The notes under the pieces were generated by a model that worked only from the letters and a program-made list of their open reading frames with translations, was not told the origin of the DNA and made no database searches. A stretch of 64,000 bases of DNA from Tritrichomonas musculus (lineage: Eukaryota > Parabasalia > Tritrichomonadida > Tritrichomonadidae): contig JAPFFF010000001.1 of the NCBI GenBank assembly GCA_039105265.1, forward strand, positions 992,001-1,056,000. Reading direction: 5' to 3'. Each line of letters opens with the position of its first letter. The first letter of the stretch is position 1. Position numbers and translations under genes: made by a program. Shown piece after piece: positions 29,733-41,090 of the stretch.

Positions 29733-29975
29733 ATGAACCAGCAAGATTGCCTCACACTACCACCTCTTAAACAATGGCACGAAAGAAAAACATTTGCATC
29801 ATCAACACTTAAACAAATCAAATCACGTCTTCAATATTATCGAAAAATATTAAAGGAACCTATGCCAACTGATCCAAAAAAAATAGCAAAACGTAATAAG
29901 ATTCAACGCAAATATGAATATAATATGAAGGTCAGAAATTTGTTAAATAAAGCAGTAAACAATCTTTATTTATAA
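29733..29975 (+). CDS. small basic protein, 80 aa (Maverick C)
   Basis: Homologue of 11070-11300: LPPLKQWHERKTFASSTLKQ, then SRLQYYRKILKEPMP and KVRNLLNKAV. Highly basic, predicted helical. Same place beside the integrase. Nucleic-acid binding inferred. Confidence 0.62.
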   Translation: MNQQDCLTLPPLKQWHERKTFASSTLKQIKSRLQYYRKILKEPMPTDPKKIAKRNKIQRKYEYNMKVRNLLNKAVNNLYL

Positions 29976-29982
29976 TACAAAA

Positions 29983-30491
29983 ATGACTTTACGACAAGCT
30001 CGCATATTATCATCAGAAGCGAAAAGCAAGAATAATACCACTATATCACAAGAACAAAATACTAATATCAAAATAACACAGTTGCCTTATCCTAATATTC
30101 CACAAATTGATACATCCAAAACACTCAGCAGAAGCAATTCATTATCGGATTTAAAGAATTATAATCAAATGGAGACTCTTGAACAAAAAAATAAATTTTT
30201 AGAAATGCTAGTGAATGTTTATGAAGATAATCCATTAAAAGTCAATTCATATTTAGTTTGCAATACTACATCATTAATGAATATGATAAAATTATTGACA
30301 GATGCTGATAAAGTAGAATTAGTATTAATGAAGATATAGCATGTAATTCATGTTGTAGTAGCGATAAATTAATATATATCTCAAAGATTCTCATAACGAA
30401 AAACAATAAAACTGAAGATATAAAATATGCTTATAATGATGTATACTCACAGTTTATCAAATATGGGATTTCTCTCAAAATAGCCATTTAA
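29983..30491 (+). pseudogene. homologue of the 183-aa Maverick protein, C fossil
   Basis: Starts MTLRQARILSSEA like the A copy, shares LEQKNKFLEMLVNVYEDNPL and LMNMIKLLTDADK. About one break. The end meets the convergent fibre gene. Confidence 0.62.
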
Positions 30492-33400
30492 GCTTTGAAT
30501 AACGCTAATATATGTTCATTTATTTTTGCACTCACTTTTCCTACAATACTTTGTTGAATCTTTAATGTTAATGCATAATCTTCATCCAATATTCTTCCAT
30601 CATATAGAATCACATCACCTATTGCATATAAATTAGCATCATCAACATAAAATAAATAGTCTCCATGTGTAGCGAATGTAATGTTATTTTTTTCTTTATC
30701 AATACTAGTGATTACTCCAATATACTCTTTCCATGAACCATTTATTTTAACACTACTAATGCAATCAACTGAATCTGTTGCAGTAGAACTCACAAATGAA
30801 CCATTAACATTTTTATACACATGACCAGACATAAATACAGGTTTCCCAAGTGCGTAATCTTCAATATTTTCACCAGCTTCAATTGGCGCATAATGAGTAA
30901 TCGTATTTGAACCATTTGATGTTATTTGGCCGTTAACATTTAAATCAACATTAACTTTTATTTTATTTGTTGAATCATTAATTAATGATAATATATTGCT
31001 ATCATTTATTCTTATACTTGTTGTTGGTTTATCGTTAGTTAATTCTTGAATTACTTCACATAAATTAGATAAATTTGTACCAAATTTTATTGATGCAATA
31101 TTAGCATTTGAAAACATTTCAACTAAAATAGCATTATTATTTCTATTAATGTATAGTTCATTATTTAATTCCAATAAACTATTTATAAGAATATAGCTTT
31201 GGTTAACATCATCATTAGCAGATATTTTAAAAGGTTCAATATTTTTGTAATACAAGAATAACATTTTTAATATTTTTCTATATCTAATCTTCATATAATT
31301 TTCTGTCTCATCCCCTAACATAATATCAATATCAGTTTTATTTTGTAAATTAAGCGTAGAAACTCTATTGTTATTTGTATTAATTGATAATGAACCATCA
31401 TCATTTTTTGCTACATATTTATCATTATTTATTAACTGATTTATTACTGATAATGATGGAATCATTGATGTTGATTCTTTATTAGTTTCATAATCGGATA
31501 TTGTAGTTGATATCGCTAATGAATCTTGTTTAGCTTTAATTTTATCTAATAAATTATAGTACATTTTCATAGATGATTTCTCACTTAATACTTCATAATC
31601 TTTTTCTTTATCAATATCATTGAAAGTTTGTGTTTCATATTTTTCAATATTAAATAAATCACTTCTTGTAGTTTCATCTTTTAATACAGCAGCTTCTTCA
31701 ATCATATCTAAATTACTTTTCCATATATATTTCAAAGTTAATTGTGATGATAAAACATTATTATCATTTGCAGCTTCAGAAATGTTATTCCAGAAAATTT
31801 CATTATCTGTATCATATATTTTTTCATCTTTAAGTATTTCTGGAAAATCTTTTTTCAAAGCAAAAGTGTTCGACACATATCTTGCCGAATAAGCGTTTTT
31901 GTCTGTTGGTTCGATATTTTTGGTTATTGAACATGATAAAATTTCCGGTGTTTCACCAGTTCCTGAGTTGATTAATTCATGGCTGTGATACAGAATCCAA
32001 AGACCAGAATTACTTCCTTCCATACGCATTATCTGAGAGGGTTGATTATCATCGGCGTCATTGTACGAATAATCTATGTGAACATAATGAGCCGTATAGA
32101 ACTTGTCTGATGAGACAATATCCAACCCATATTGCTCAATCATTTCATGATATGTGTCGTAATCCAAATCAGGAATTGTATTATTTTCAATTTTGAATTG
32201 AATTGTTGTTTGTCCCTCAATGATTTCTGGAATTTCACTCTTCAATGCATAATTTGATAAATCAACAGTAGGGATTTCACTTAACATCTTTTGCTTATGA
32301 TTCTCAATTATTTTTTTTGTCGCAGCTGCTGATAATAATTGATTATTGGTTAATGTTTCCCCTAATGCTAACATATTTGACTTCGATTTAGGGATATATT
32401 TATATGAAACATTTGATGGCTTATTTTTAGAAAATACCAATAAATAGGGATATTCATATATTAAATTACAATTTATTTGCCCTCTGGCAACTACAGAATT
32501 TACCGCAACAATATTTCCATCAGAATCTACATCATAATTGTTAATACTAATAACTTCTCCGTCTGAATCAACTATAAATGATGCATCTACTTTAGATTCA
32601 CTTTTGAGCTCAAATAAGTAGTATTTATAGCAATTATTATCTGAGCCAATTATTGTTGTCTCTGATGCAAAATCTAGTTGTTTCTCAATAACACCAGGTG
32701 ATAAAACGTCAACATCGTGCATTATTTCGTCAACATATTCTATTTCTTTCACAGTTGATTTAGCAAAAGAGAGTCTACTTAATGATTCTATTCCTGCAGC
32801 ACCTATTCGCATTAATCCTGGACCGAATCCTATTAACATGGTACCAATATCAACAATACCTTGTAAAATATCAAACCAGTTAGCTTTATTTGACATACTT
32901 TCTATTTGTGATTCTAATTGTTTACAATAATTTTGTAATTGATATATATCATTTAGTGCAACATCAACTGTATTCCCTAAAGAATTTAACACAAACATAT
33001 GACTCTCAAAGTTTTCCCCAATTACCACACCAGATGTTTGAATATTATAGTTTGTAAAAAGAGTCGTGCATGATTCAGGTTTAGGAACCACATTATAATA
33101 ACCACATCCATTGAGATATTCAAATGTATTTTCACCATAATATTCTACATCTGCGATTTTAAATATAAGATTTGGATTAGTGGACATAAATAATTTAATC
33201 CCTTTATTATTAATCAATTTTTCTTCATGATGATATCCAATATATTCAAAATAATTATTGGTATTTACTTTATAATGGGGTGAATCAATTGTTGCATCTA
33301 CATTAACTTTTATTTCGTATATTTTCCCGTTTAGCGTTAATGTTGCAATATAATCACCTCCAACCCATTGTCCTCCATTATCGAACTCACAAACGATATC

Positions 33401-34549
33401 TATCCACCATTCTTTATCATTTTCACCTGTATAATCTAGTTTTCCTTTGTTTATTTTCAATAATCCTTCATTAATGAGAAATGTTAATGCGTTCTGGTCT
33501 GAATGGAATTTAACAAGATTTGATAAAGTGAATTTATTAGCATCATTTTTGGCTATTGTTATTCTTGCTTCATTATCACTATTTTGTATTAACTTTAATG
33601 ATTCCGGAATATGCACACAATAATTGTTTCCAATCCACGTATCTCCTTTCTTTGTAAGCTTAAATGTTGTGCCAAATACTTCATCATTGAATTCAAATGT
33701 TTGTCCATCAATAAGTGTGTTAAATTCTTCTGTTCCTTCATCATAGCCCCAATAAGCGATATAATAATTGTCATCTTGTGATATTGACTTTATTTCATAG
33801 AAATCTGGTAATGGAGATCTAAATAATTTAAAACAATTATCTGCATCTATAGTATTACATTTAAAGTTTATTATTTTGTTGTCTTTTTTATTGCCTTCAG
33901 CAACTTCGCAATGCGAATTGATAGTCTGTTTAATTGGAGCAATAAATGTTATTCTTATGAATCCTTTTGTGAACAAGTCAAATGGATCGCTTAAAATATC
34001 TTTACTCATATATAATCTCGCATAATCATCATTTTCAATATAAGATACAACATATTTTCCATCAGAATAGTCTATGCGAGGATTAGTAAATTTATTATTT
34101 GCAAATGATATCACTCCTGAACCAAGAGATTTAGTAATTGCGAATGTATTTCCTGAATATGTTTTTGGTAAATCATAAGCGATTTCCAATATATTACAAT
34201 CATTTGTTTCTTTTTTAGATAATGTTTTAACATCAATAATGAATTCATCAAAGCCATCTACATATTCTAAATCACTCTGTGAATCAGGTTTATTTTCTAG
34301 TGTTGTTATTCTATTATCGTGATTGACAAGAGTTTGCTCTTGTTCACTCAGAGCTTGCGTATGATTTTCCAATATTTGTGATGTTTATGATAATACATCA
34401 ATGATATTATTATTTTTAACTATTCGATTATTGTCTATTATATCATCTTGTTTAACATGAATATTATCAAATTCTCCGTTTCCACCTGCATTGTATCCAC
34501 TAATAAATGCTTTATCAAATGCATTTTGTTTTGTTATGATTGCAGTCAT
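30488..34549 (-). CDS. fibre-like protein gene of Maverick C, broken
   Basis: A large gene of about 1.35 kilocodons. Its C-terminal head is shared with the A fibre (APIEAGE, FMSGHVYK, GDYLFYVDDAN, LYDGRILDEDYA). The middle shows shaft motifs (VDLSNYALKSEIPE), coiled coils, and one hydrophobic segment (WFDILQGIVDIGTMLIGFGP) preceded by a heptad region. The N-terminal 800 residues are unlike A, so the ligand-facing part differs between elements. The start MTAIITKQN aligns with A. About one break. Fibre identity is inferred from repeats and head conservation. Confidence 0.7.
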
Positions 34550-34566
34550 TTATTATATTATAAAGA

Positions 34567-34887
34567 ATGGTAAAAACGTACTTTATCACCAAAGATTATG
34601 AAAATGATTTGCCTACTGAATTCTGTAATTCACTGAATAAACGCTATATATCTTTTCAATATTGTTTGGCTATTTGTAATGAATATATTGACGGAGAAAC
34701 AGTAATTTTATTCAACGAGATGAATATTGTGATAGTTTAATATGGTACGCTAATTTAGTGCCCCCAGACGAAAATCGCAAGTATGAATATATCGGAACGA
34801 AAAAAATTTAGGATATGGTTTACTGATTCTAAAGGAAATGAAATAAAACCAGATAGGTTCACTGTTTTCTTAAAATTAGAATATTAA
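34567..34887 (+). pseudogene. homologue of the 110-aa Maverick protein, C fossil
   Basis: Starts MVKTYFITKDYENDLPTEF and keeps NKRYISFQYC and PPDENRKYEYIG. Broken, about two breaks. Divergent to the fibre gene. Confidence 0.65.
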
Positions 34888-34916
34888 AGAAGATTATATA
34901 TTTTTTTGAATTGGCT

Positions 34917-35453
34917 TTAAAATACATTAACTCTTTTGTTGTGAATATTATAAATTGTTATATATAATGAACCTCGTTTATCTTCATTTATATGCATTTC
35001 TTTATATTGTTTTCCATTATAAAAGTAGAATTTATCATTATAAAAGTAATAGTCCTCAAATTGATGTTTTCCATAATCTTTTACAGCAATTGCATCATCT
35101 GGAATTGAATCATGATATTTTATTGCTATTCCTTTATATGAGGCCTTATTTTTTTGGTTCATTGATTTACTAACCCAACGTAAATTATCAAGATGATGAT
35201 AATTTTTATCATGGTTAATATGGTCTACCTCAACTTTATTATCAGGGTCATCATTTGGAATGAATTGTTTTGCTATTAATACATGTTTGAAACGAGGATA
35301 ACCATTTATATGAAGTGTTGGATAGCCTGCGTGATTATTATATACTGAGATAACATAATGGTTCCTTTTCTTTCTAATTGTAAAAGGATATTGTGATAAT
35401 ATTTCATAATCATTTTCGAAATCTTTAAGTGGTACAAATTCAATTGTTGCCAT
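34917..35453 (-). CDS. HNH homing endonuclease with NUMOD4-like N-terminus
   Basis: 178 aa, intact. Residues 1-70 resemble a NUMOD4/AP2-like DNA-binding part (FVPLKDFENDYEILSQYPF, then GYPRFKHVLIAKQFIP). An HNH nuclease core follows: VEVDHINHDKNYHHLDNLRW with VSKSMNQKN. The C-terminal part repeats a NUMOD-like strand pattern. Free-standing homing endonucleases of this kind are common in viruses and known in trichomonad genomes. It lies between the 110-aa homologue and the capsid gene, where A has nothing. The leader TTTTTTTATCC resembles the Maverick leaders. Confidence 0.85.
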   Translation of the reverse strand: MATIEFVPLKDFENDYEILSQYPFTIRKKRNHYVISVYNNHAGYPTLHINGYPRFKHVLIAKQFIPNDDPDNKVEVDHINHDKNYHHLDNLRWVSKSMNQKNKASYKGIAIKYHDSIPDDAIAVKDYGKHQFEDYYFYNDKFYFYNGKQYKEMHINEDKRGSLYITIYNIHNKRVNVF

Positions 35454-35498
35454 TTGTATAAAGGATAAAAAAATATTTAGAATAATGAATTTAACATT

Positions 35499-37388
35499 TT
35501 ACTCTTTCCATGCTGGCACGCCAGGTTGATAGTATTCAACACCATTTACACTCCATGTGAAATATGTGTCTGAACATATTAATGCTTCTGGTGATGGTGG
35601 ATGCATATTTGGGTACTCAGGATCGGGAATAAAATATGTGTCATCTTCTCCACGATACATTAACTGACCTCTAAACGTAACAGTTATTGAAGTGCTACCT
35701 GTGTCTAATCCATCGAATACATATCCTGCATTACTTCTTTCGAGCTGAAAATTGATACCGAATGATGTTCCGTCCGAGCGACAATTTAAATAACGTTTAC
35801 CCGTTGTTGGGTCGTTTAATGGCTGTGTGAAACTATCTTCAAATTCTTGGGTTGCTTCTAACGCTCCATCTAACTCGTTTGCAATCAATTGATGTTGATA
35901 GAATCTGGCTGCACAAGTATTAGCAAATTCGGTATCAGGATATGTTCTTTTATTAACAACTAATTGTACATTTTGATACATAATATTATCGAAACATGTG
36001 ATGTCTGCAGGTGATTTTGGAAACATCATTGTGATATTAGTTGCATTACGTAATGGAATACTTTTACAGATTTCTAATCCATTTACCTTTGCTGTTCCTT
36101 CAAATATTTCTCTTGTGAGTTCTTGAGATGGAATCAATAATGGTGTTTGCAATTCACGATATAATCCATTATAAACATCTTGTTTTAATCCAAATCCTGT
36201 AAAATTTGAGCGACCTAATTGAATAGTACCACCGAGAACATCTGGTGTAATCTTTTCTGTTTTCAGGTTGATGCTATCAGATTTTGTTGTTGCTAATAAT
36301 GCACCTTTTAATTCACTTTTAATGATTTTCACAGTGTCGCCAGCATCTAATGGTTTATCAGGATTGCCAGCAGCGATTAATTCAGCAAATTCCTTTTTAT
36401 TAACATCATCACGTGATACTTTATATTTAGTGAATTCTTCATCTGTGTATCCAAAATCAATTGTTGGATGCTCTAGTACATCATCATCATATACATTTAC
36501 GCCTTTATATCTTTGATACTCTATATGAAGCTTTTGTGTAGGAGTTGAATTTGATGAATAATGAGAGACAATCACTGATGGTCTTCCAATCTGTGTGAAT
36601 TTACGTGTAATAGGAATGACAGCAAGCATTTCTTCATCTATTTCTTTATCTTCTAAGAATTGCAATGTTTCTTTTACTACATTTGGATTCACTTGTGCCC
36701 ATACAAGTGCGCGTAAACTTGTTTTTACTTCTTCTTCTATTTCTCCACAGATTGCATTAGGATACAATTGCCATGCTTGAAGTGCTAATTGGTCTACAAA
36801 TGGTATAGTTAATTCGATGGTAAATTTATGTGGTTGTCCATCTGCAATATCTTTTAAGTCTACATAACAGCCACAAATTGATGGAGAGAATTGTGAAACA
36901 TTTTCCCATGTAGAATGTGAATATTTTGATGTTGCTTTTGCATCTCTTGGCTTAATAGAATTATATGCAAATGATTCACGTTGTAATTCATCTTGATGAT
37001 ATGCACCTAAGAGTTTATCATTAATCCAAAATCTACAATCTTCATAGAATTCTACAGCATTTTTGAATCCAACGAATATTTTCATGAGTCCATGTGTGTC
37101 AGCAGATACGTCAATTGGTTTTGATAATTTTATGATAAATTCTAAAAGAATAGTCGTAAATGACTTCTCAATTTGTGTAATTGTGTGCCCAGAATGTGTT
37201 AATTTTATACGTGTTTTTGTACCTACAGGTAATGGTGCATCTTTATCTTTGAATTCCTCCATGACAAACGAAAATGTGTTATCTCCACCGTTTCTTTGTA
37301 TAAGATTACGTAATTTTGATTGAAAGAATGATAAAACATCACCCTCATCATTTCCTAAATTCTTTGTTTGTGCGTTGTAATAAGTCAT
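35499..37388 (-). CDS. MCP: Maverick C major capsid protein
   Basis: About 629 aa from the ATG at 37388 (MTYYNAQTKN; the upstream frame extension is ignored because the other copies start here). Double jelly-roll capsid with GNDEGDVL, TRIKLTHSGHTI, LTREIFEG, PLRNATNITMMFPKSPADIT, YVFDGLDTG and the end EALICSDTYFTWSVNGVEYY. Close to the A copy throughout, including the variable middle loop. The reading frame looks whole. Confidence 0.9.
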   Translation of the reverse strand: MTYYNAQTKNLGNDEGDVLSFFQSKLRNLIQRNGGDNTFSFVMEEFKDKDAPLPVGTKTRIKLTHSGHTITQIEKSFTTILLEFIIKLSKPIDVSADTHGLMKIFVGFKNAVEFYEDCRFWINDKLLGAYHQDELQRESFAYNSIKPRDAKATSKYSHSTWENVSQFSPSICGCYVDLKDIADGQPHKFTIELTIPFVDQLALQAWQLYPNAICGEIEEEVKTSLRALVWAQVNPNVVKETLQFLEDKEIDEEMLAVIPITRKFTQIGRPSVIVSHYSSNSTPTQKLHIEYQRYKGVNVYDDDVLEHPTIDFGYTDEEFTKYKVSRDDVNKKEFAELIAAGNPDKPLDAGDTVKIIKSELKGALLATTKSDSINLKTEKITPDVLGGTIQLGRSNFTGFGLKQDVYNGLYRELQTPLLIPSQELTREIFEGTAKVNGLEICKSIPLRNATNITMMFPKSPADITCFDNIMYQNVQLVVNKRTYPDTEFANTCAARFYQHQLIANELDGALEATQEFEDSFTQPLNDPTTGKRYLNCRSDGTSFGINFQLERSNAGYVFDGLDTGSTSITVTFRGQLMYRGEDDTYFIPDPEYPNMHPPSPEALICSDTYFTWSVNGVEYYQPGVPAWKE

Positions 37389-37481
37389 TTGTTTAAATAT
37401 AAAAATAATGTTTATCATAATTTACATTTTATTTGCGACAGTAAAGTAAACTAAACTTTGTTTATGTTTAATGGAATTGAA

Positions 37482-37778
37482 ATGGCATTTGGAAGTTGGT
37501 TTAAAAATTTGATTAGCGGTGCAAAGAATATTATTGGAAAAGCATTACCAGTACTTAGAAAAGGAGCAGAAATTGTATCAAAAGTAGCTCCAGTTATTGG
37601 AGGCGCGATTGGTGGGACAGCAGGAAATGTTATCAATAAAATAGGCAACTACGCAGGGAAATTTGCGGGCAATAAATCATTGGGAACGAATGGGGCAGGG
37701 ATACGACAAACTAGTAATACACCTGTAAATGCCCAGTATTTTAATCCAGGAAGATTTGATATTCCATTATTGAAGTAA
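37482..37778 (+). CDS. small amphipathic capsid-associated protein, Maverick C
   Basis: 98 aa from the ATG at 37482 (MAFGSWFKNLISGAKNI). Amphipathic basic helix, hydrophobic VAPVIGGAIGGTAGN stretch, C-terminal PGRFDIPLLK. Divergent to the capsid gene, as in A and B. Confidence 0.73.
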   Translation: MAFGSWFKNLISGAKNIIGKALPVLRKGAEIVSKVAPVIGGAIGGTAGNVINKIGNYAGKFAGNKSLGTNGAGIRQTSNTPVNAQYFNPGRFDIPLLK

Positions 37779-37800
37779 ATTAAATTTATTTCAAACGTAA

Positions 37801-38163
37801 ATGAACGATGTGAAAATAATTGAACCTATCTCAAAGTATACTAAAGAGTTTGATACAGTTGATGAATTTAATTTGTATTATAACAAGAATAAAAATGATA
37901 TGGATTCACTAACCTCGCATAAATTAAACAAAATGTATTACATAAAAGGATATCACATAACGAAAATTAAAAATGTTTTAATGTTAAAGAAGATTAAAGA
38001 AGAGAGTATTAATAGAGAGCAAAAAAATAATTTTATTAGTGAAATATCTGAATTGAAACAAGAGATAAAACAGATAAAAGAAACAATAAATAATATTATT
38101 CATTTTTTAAATCCTCAATCGGATCATTGTGATAATAATATGTTGCCCCCTTCTGATACCTGA
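37801..38163 (+). CDS. small coiled-coil protein, Maverick C
   Basis: 120 aa. KEFDTVDEFNLYYNKNK and TSHKLNKMYYIKGYHITKI match the A and B copies. The C-terminal half has strong heptads (EISELKQEIKQIKETINNII). The reading frame is whole. Its end overlaps the convergent ATPase gene by 40 bp. No membrane-protein micro-ORF lies upstream here. Confidence 0.7.
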   Translation: MNDVKIIEPISKYTKEFDTVDEFNLYYNKNKNDMDSLTSHKLNKMYYIKGYHITKIKNVLMLKKIKEESINREQKNNFISEISELKQEIKQIKETINNIIHFLNPQSDHCDNNMLPPSDT

Positions 38164-38942
38164 ACGATTAAGCATGAATGTGAATCAGGATAAATATTTT
38201 TTTCTTCTGCAAGCTGTCTATATAAATTATAAAATTCTTCAAAGTCTAAATTACTAGCTGATTGTGAATATATGTAATGCAACTGTTGACGATTAAAACA
38301 TGGAAATACAAACAAAGTTGTTATCTCATTTTTGATATGTGGCTTTATTCCTTTCCATCCTTGGATTAACAAGAAGTATATGATATTTGTGTGCCTACAT
38401 CTACGAAGTTGTTGACTAAAATATGATTCTTCTGATGAAAATAGTTTGCTATTAGAGATATCATCAAAAAGTACTAATGTGTGAAGATACTCTTTATTAA
38501 AGTCTTGTATATGTAAAACATTAAACATATCATTTTTTTGTCCATCATCTAATTTTTCTTCTAAGTGTTCTCTTTTGACAAGATAATAGAGATTTTTTGC
38601 AGCTATCAATTCTGTCATAAAATCAACTGCATTTTTCTCAGAGATTGTAATATATGGCATTTTAATTAGATGTTTCAATGTTTGCCAGCTCCTATCATTT
38701 TCATCTCCATTCTTCGTGATATAGACTAATAGATGGTGTGCTTTTATTAATCCTATTTTGATTATCTCTAGTAGAGCAATAACTGTTTTACCAGAATTTT
38801 GTTTGCCTACAATAACATTTACTGAATTATTTTTAACGTGAATATCTTCGTGAATAGGTTCTATTAATGCACCTGATAAATTGTCTTTATTTTGTTTTAG
38901 TGTATCAGATACTAAATAATTGACGTCTTTTAGGTTATTCAT
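38124..38942 (-). CDS. Maverick C packaging ATPase
   Basis: 272 aa. Walker A GKQNSGKT (about residue 45), Walker B LVLFDD (about 150), QQLRRCRHTN and YFLLIQGWKGIKPHIKNE downstream. FtsK/HerA packaging ATPase, frame whole, start MNNLKDVNYLV aligned with A. Confidence 0.92.
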   Translation of the reverse strand: MNNLKDVNYLVSDTLKQNKDNLSGALIEPIHEDIHVKNNSVNVIVGKQNSGKTVIALLEIIKIGLIKAHHLLVYITKNGDENDRSWQTLKHLIKMPYITISEKNAVDFMTELIAAKNLYYLVKREHLEEKLDDGQKNDMFNVLHIQDFNKEYLHTLVLFDDISNSKLFSSEESYFSQQLRRCRHTNIIYFLLIQGWKGIKPHIKNEITTLFVFPCFNRQQLHYIYSQSASNLDFEEFYNLYRQLAEEKNIYPDSHSCLIVQVSEGGNILLSQ

Positions 38943-38984
38943 TTACATATTAATAGATATGCAAAAAAAAGACTCACATTATGT

Positions 38985-39971
38985 TTAGTTTAAAAATGCC
39001 TCATCATCTTCTAAGTCCCATTCACCATTACGTTCTTGATTATATTCTGGTGTGATACCGTCGTGCCATTCACCTCCTTCTTCATCATTTTGATGGGTGT
39101 ACTGCATGCCCTGTCTTTCTTGTCCAGTATATTGGTCGTGTATCAAATTTTCCCTTTCACATTCATTGACTTCTTGAGCTGATTCTACCATAGCGTGTCC
39201 GAAATCATTATAAATCTTATTTCTGAGTTGTGCTCTTTGTTCAGCAGTCCAATGATTTCCATTAGTATGAAGAACATGTAATAAAAGGCTTGAAACTTCT
39301 GCATCAATCATTCGTTTTCCTTCACTCTTCTTACACCATTTCTTGAACTCTTCATTTTCTACTGAGGTGAAATTACGTTTTCGAGCAACTGTACTAAGTA
39401 TATAGTGTTTCCATAATTTTGACGTAGCCATCATAATTAGTCTTGCCTTGAATTTAGGAGTGATATCTAATATGTTTTGAGTCCTAAGATAGTTAATAAC
39501 ATCTTCAACAACATGACTAACAACATAATCGCGGAATCTAGCAAAGGCATTCTTTCGCTTCTCCTTAACGAAACTGTACCCATCTAACTTGTAATCTCTC
39601 CATGCTTCAGGCATTGTATAGCCTGTCATTTCACCTAAATGATGTGGATTTCCATTGAGGTCATTATTATAATTATAATTCAATTTCTCCTTGAGATATA
39701 TTGGAACAGTGATTGATTTTCCGCCATGTTCATTCCTATATTGTTTTCTAGCAGCTGCATCATAATCTGTATAGAAATGAAATCGTGCAGGCAAATCTGA
39801 CTTTGCTGTTGTGTATCCATTAATGTATATTGGATTGTTGCTACCATTTTTAATAATAATATCTGGAATATTATCCCCGTTAACATTTTCATCTGATACA
39901 GACCATGGTTGACTATTAGGATTTGCTGCATTTCTTTTATTAACAATATCTTGAGCTCCAGTAAGGGTCAT
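38985..39971 (-). CDS. unknown Maverick protein, 328 aa
   Basis: Contains VNGDNIPDIIIKNG and PIYINGYTT (shared with the 274-aa A protein), then YSFVKEKRKNAFARFRDYV (shared with the 171-aa A protein) and a Glu/Asp/Gln-rich tail. It therefore covers the same ground as two A genes. Family not recognised. Probably a virion or terminal protein. Confidence 0.6.
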   Translation of the reverse strand: MTLTGAQDIVNKRNAANPNSQPWSVSDENVNGDNIPDIIIKNGSNNPIYINGYTTAKSDLPARFHFYTDYDAAARKQYRNEHGGKSITVPIYLKEKLNYNYNNDLNGNPHHLGEMTGYTMPEAWRDYKLDGYSFVKEKRKNAFARFRDYVVSHVVEDVINYLRTQNILDITPKFKARLIMMATSKLWKHYILSTVARKRNFTSVENEEFKKWCKKSEGKRMIDAEVSSLLLHVLHTNGNHWTAEQRAQLRNKIYNDFGHAMVESAQEVNECERENLIHDQYTGQERQGMQYTHQNDEEGGEWHDGITPEYNQERNGEWDLEDDEAFLN

Positions 39972-40971
39972 TGCTTTTGATGTCTTTCTTATTGTCTAGA
40001 ACGATATCCCATAATGCATTCATTCCTTGTTTTGGTCCACCAACCCTACCTGGTCTATGTCGAAAATGGTTTATTGATTCAATCGCTATTCTTTTAATTT
40101 CTTGGACATTGTTCGCTATATTATTGATATCTACTGGCTGTTGAGCAAAAGAATTGTAGACATTAACTAATTGCTGTAAATCTACTTCTTGTGCCATTTG
40201 ATTTTGAAATAAAAATGTATTATTGTTATTATTAATATTAGTGTTATCTATAATTGGAGTTGTTTCATTAGGGGGTCTTCTTCTTAATTCATTCAATGGA
40301 TTCAATTCTGGAAAAGTCTCTTCCGCACCAAATCTAAAGAAAGGAGCGGAAGAAGGGGGAGCAGACCCAAACTCTGTTTGAGAAGGGGGAACAATATTAT
40401 TGTCGCTAGAAGCACCTTCACTCTGTGGATATACTCTATTTGTGAAATGGTCCAGACTTTCTTGATATATACGCCTTACATATTTATGGTGAATATTATC
40501 ATTTGATGCAAAATCATGTTCATTGAGTATTCTAATGATAGTATGTATAACATTTCTTGGATATTTCTTTTTATATTGTTCAAGTGTTTGAGAATCAATT
40601 CTTGTTGTGAGTTCATTATAAACACCATTATTTGTTCTAGCCCATTTACTTAAATAATAATCATTAAAATCTTTTAAATCAGAATATTCTATTGGTCTAT
40701 TGAATGGATTTTCATTTTGAACCCTTTCAATGAATCTATTCATAGTAGTATCATTAACACTATTCCCTTCATGTAAACCAAATTGAAATTCGTTAAGAGG
40801 TTCTATTAAACGATTAGCATATGAACTGTCCCTAAGTACATATCCTCCTGAAGTAGTAGCAATATTAAACCCTAATTCATTGTTCAATCTATTACAGTAT
40901 CCTAATAATTTTTGAGTATTATTGCCTTGCATTACATGACCAGGTTTGAGTGTAGCATTTGTTTTACTCAT
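39940..40971 (-). CDS. unknown Maverick protein, 343 aa
   Basis: Starts MSKTNATLKPGHVMQ. The first 180 residues are helical. A low-complexity Ser/Pro/Asn region follows, then QMAQEVDLQQLVNVYNSF and a C-terminal block (HFRHRPGRVGGPKQGMNALW). Corresponds in position to the N-terminal part of the 274-aa A gene. Function unknown. It slightly overlaps the next gene. Confidence 0.55.
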   Translation of the reverse strand: MSKTNATLKPGHVMQGNNTQKLLGYCNRLNNELGFNIATTSGGYVLRDSSYANRLIEPLNEFQFGLHEGNSVNDTTMNRFIERVQNENPFNRPIEYSDLKDFNDYYLSKWARTNNGVYNELTTRIDSQTLEQYKKKYPRNVIHTIIRILNEHDFASNDNIHHKYVRRIYQESLDHFTNRVYPQSEGASSDNNIVPPSQTEFGSAPPSSAPFFRFGAEETFPELNPLNELRRRPPNETTPIIDNTNINNNNNTFLFQNQMAQEVDLQQLVNVYNSFAQQPVDINNIANNVQEIKRIAIESINHFRHRPGRVGGPKQGMNALWDIVLDNKKDIKSNDPYWSSRYC

Positions 40972-41037
40972 TTAAATGCTATTAAATGCAAAAAAATAAT
41001 GGTCCATATAAGTATACCTATTATAAGCCACAAGCAG

Positions 41038-41090
41038 CGTCAGCTGACGAGCCTCTGCGAGTCGAGCTTGAGTCTTGTGTTTTCACAAGC
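41038..41090. other. GC-rich palindrome and hairpin, Maverick C
   Basis: A perfect 12-bp palindrome CGTCAGCTGACG (41038-41049) followed by a CTTGTG-TTTT-CACAAG hairpin (about 41074-41089). It is conspicuous in AT-rich DNA. It shares the word CTGACGAGC with the TIR of C. Possibly a terminator or protein-binding site. Confidence 0.45.
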
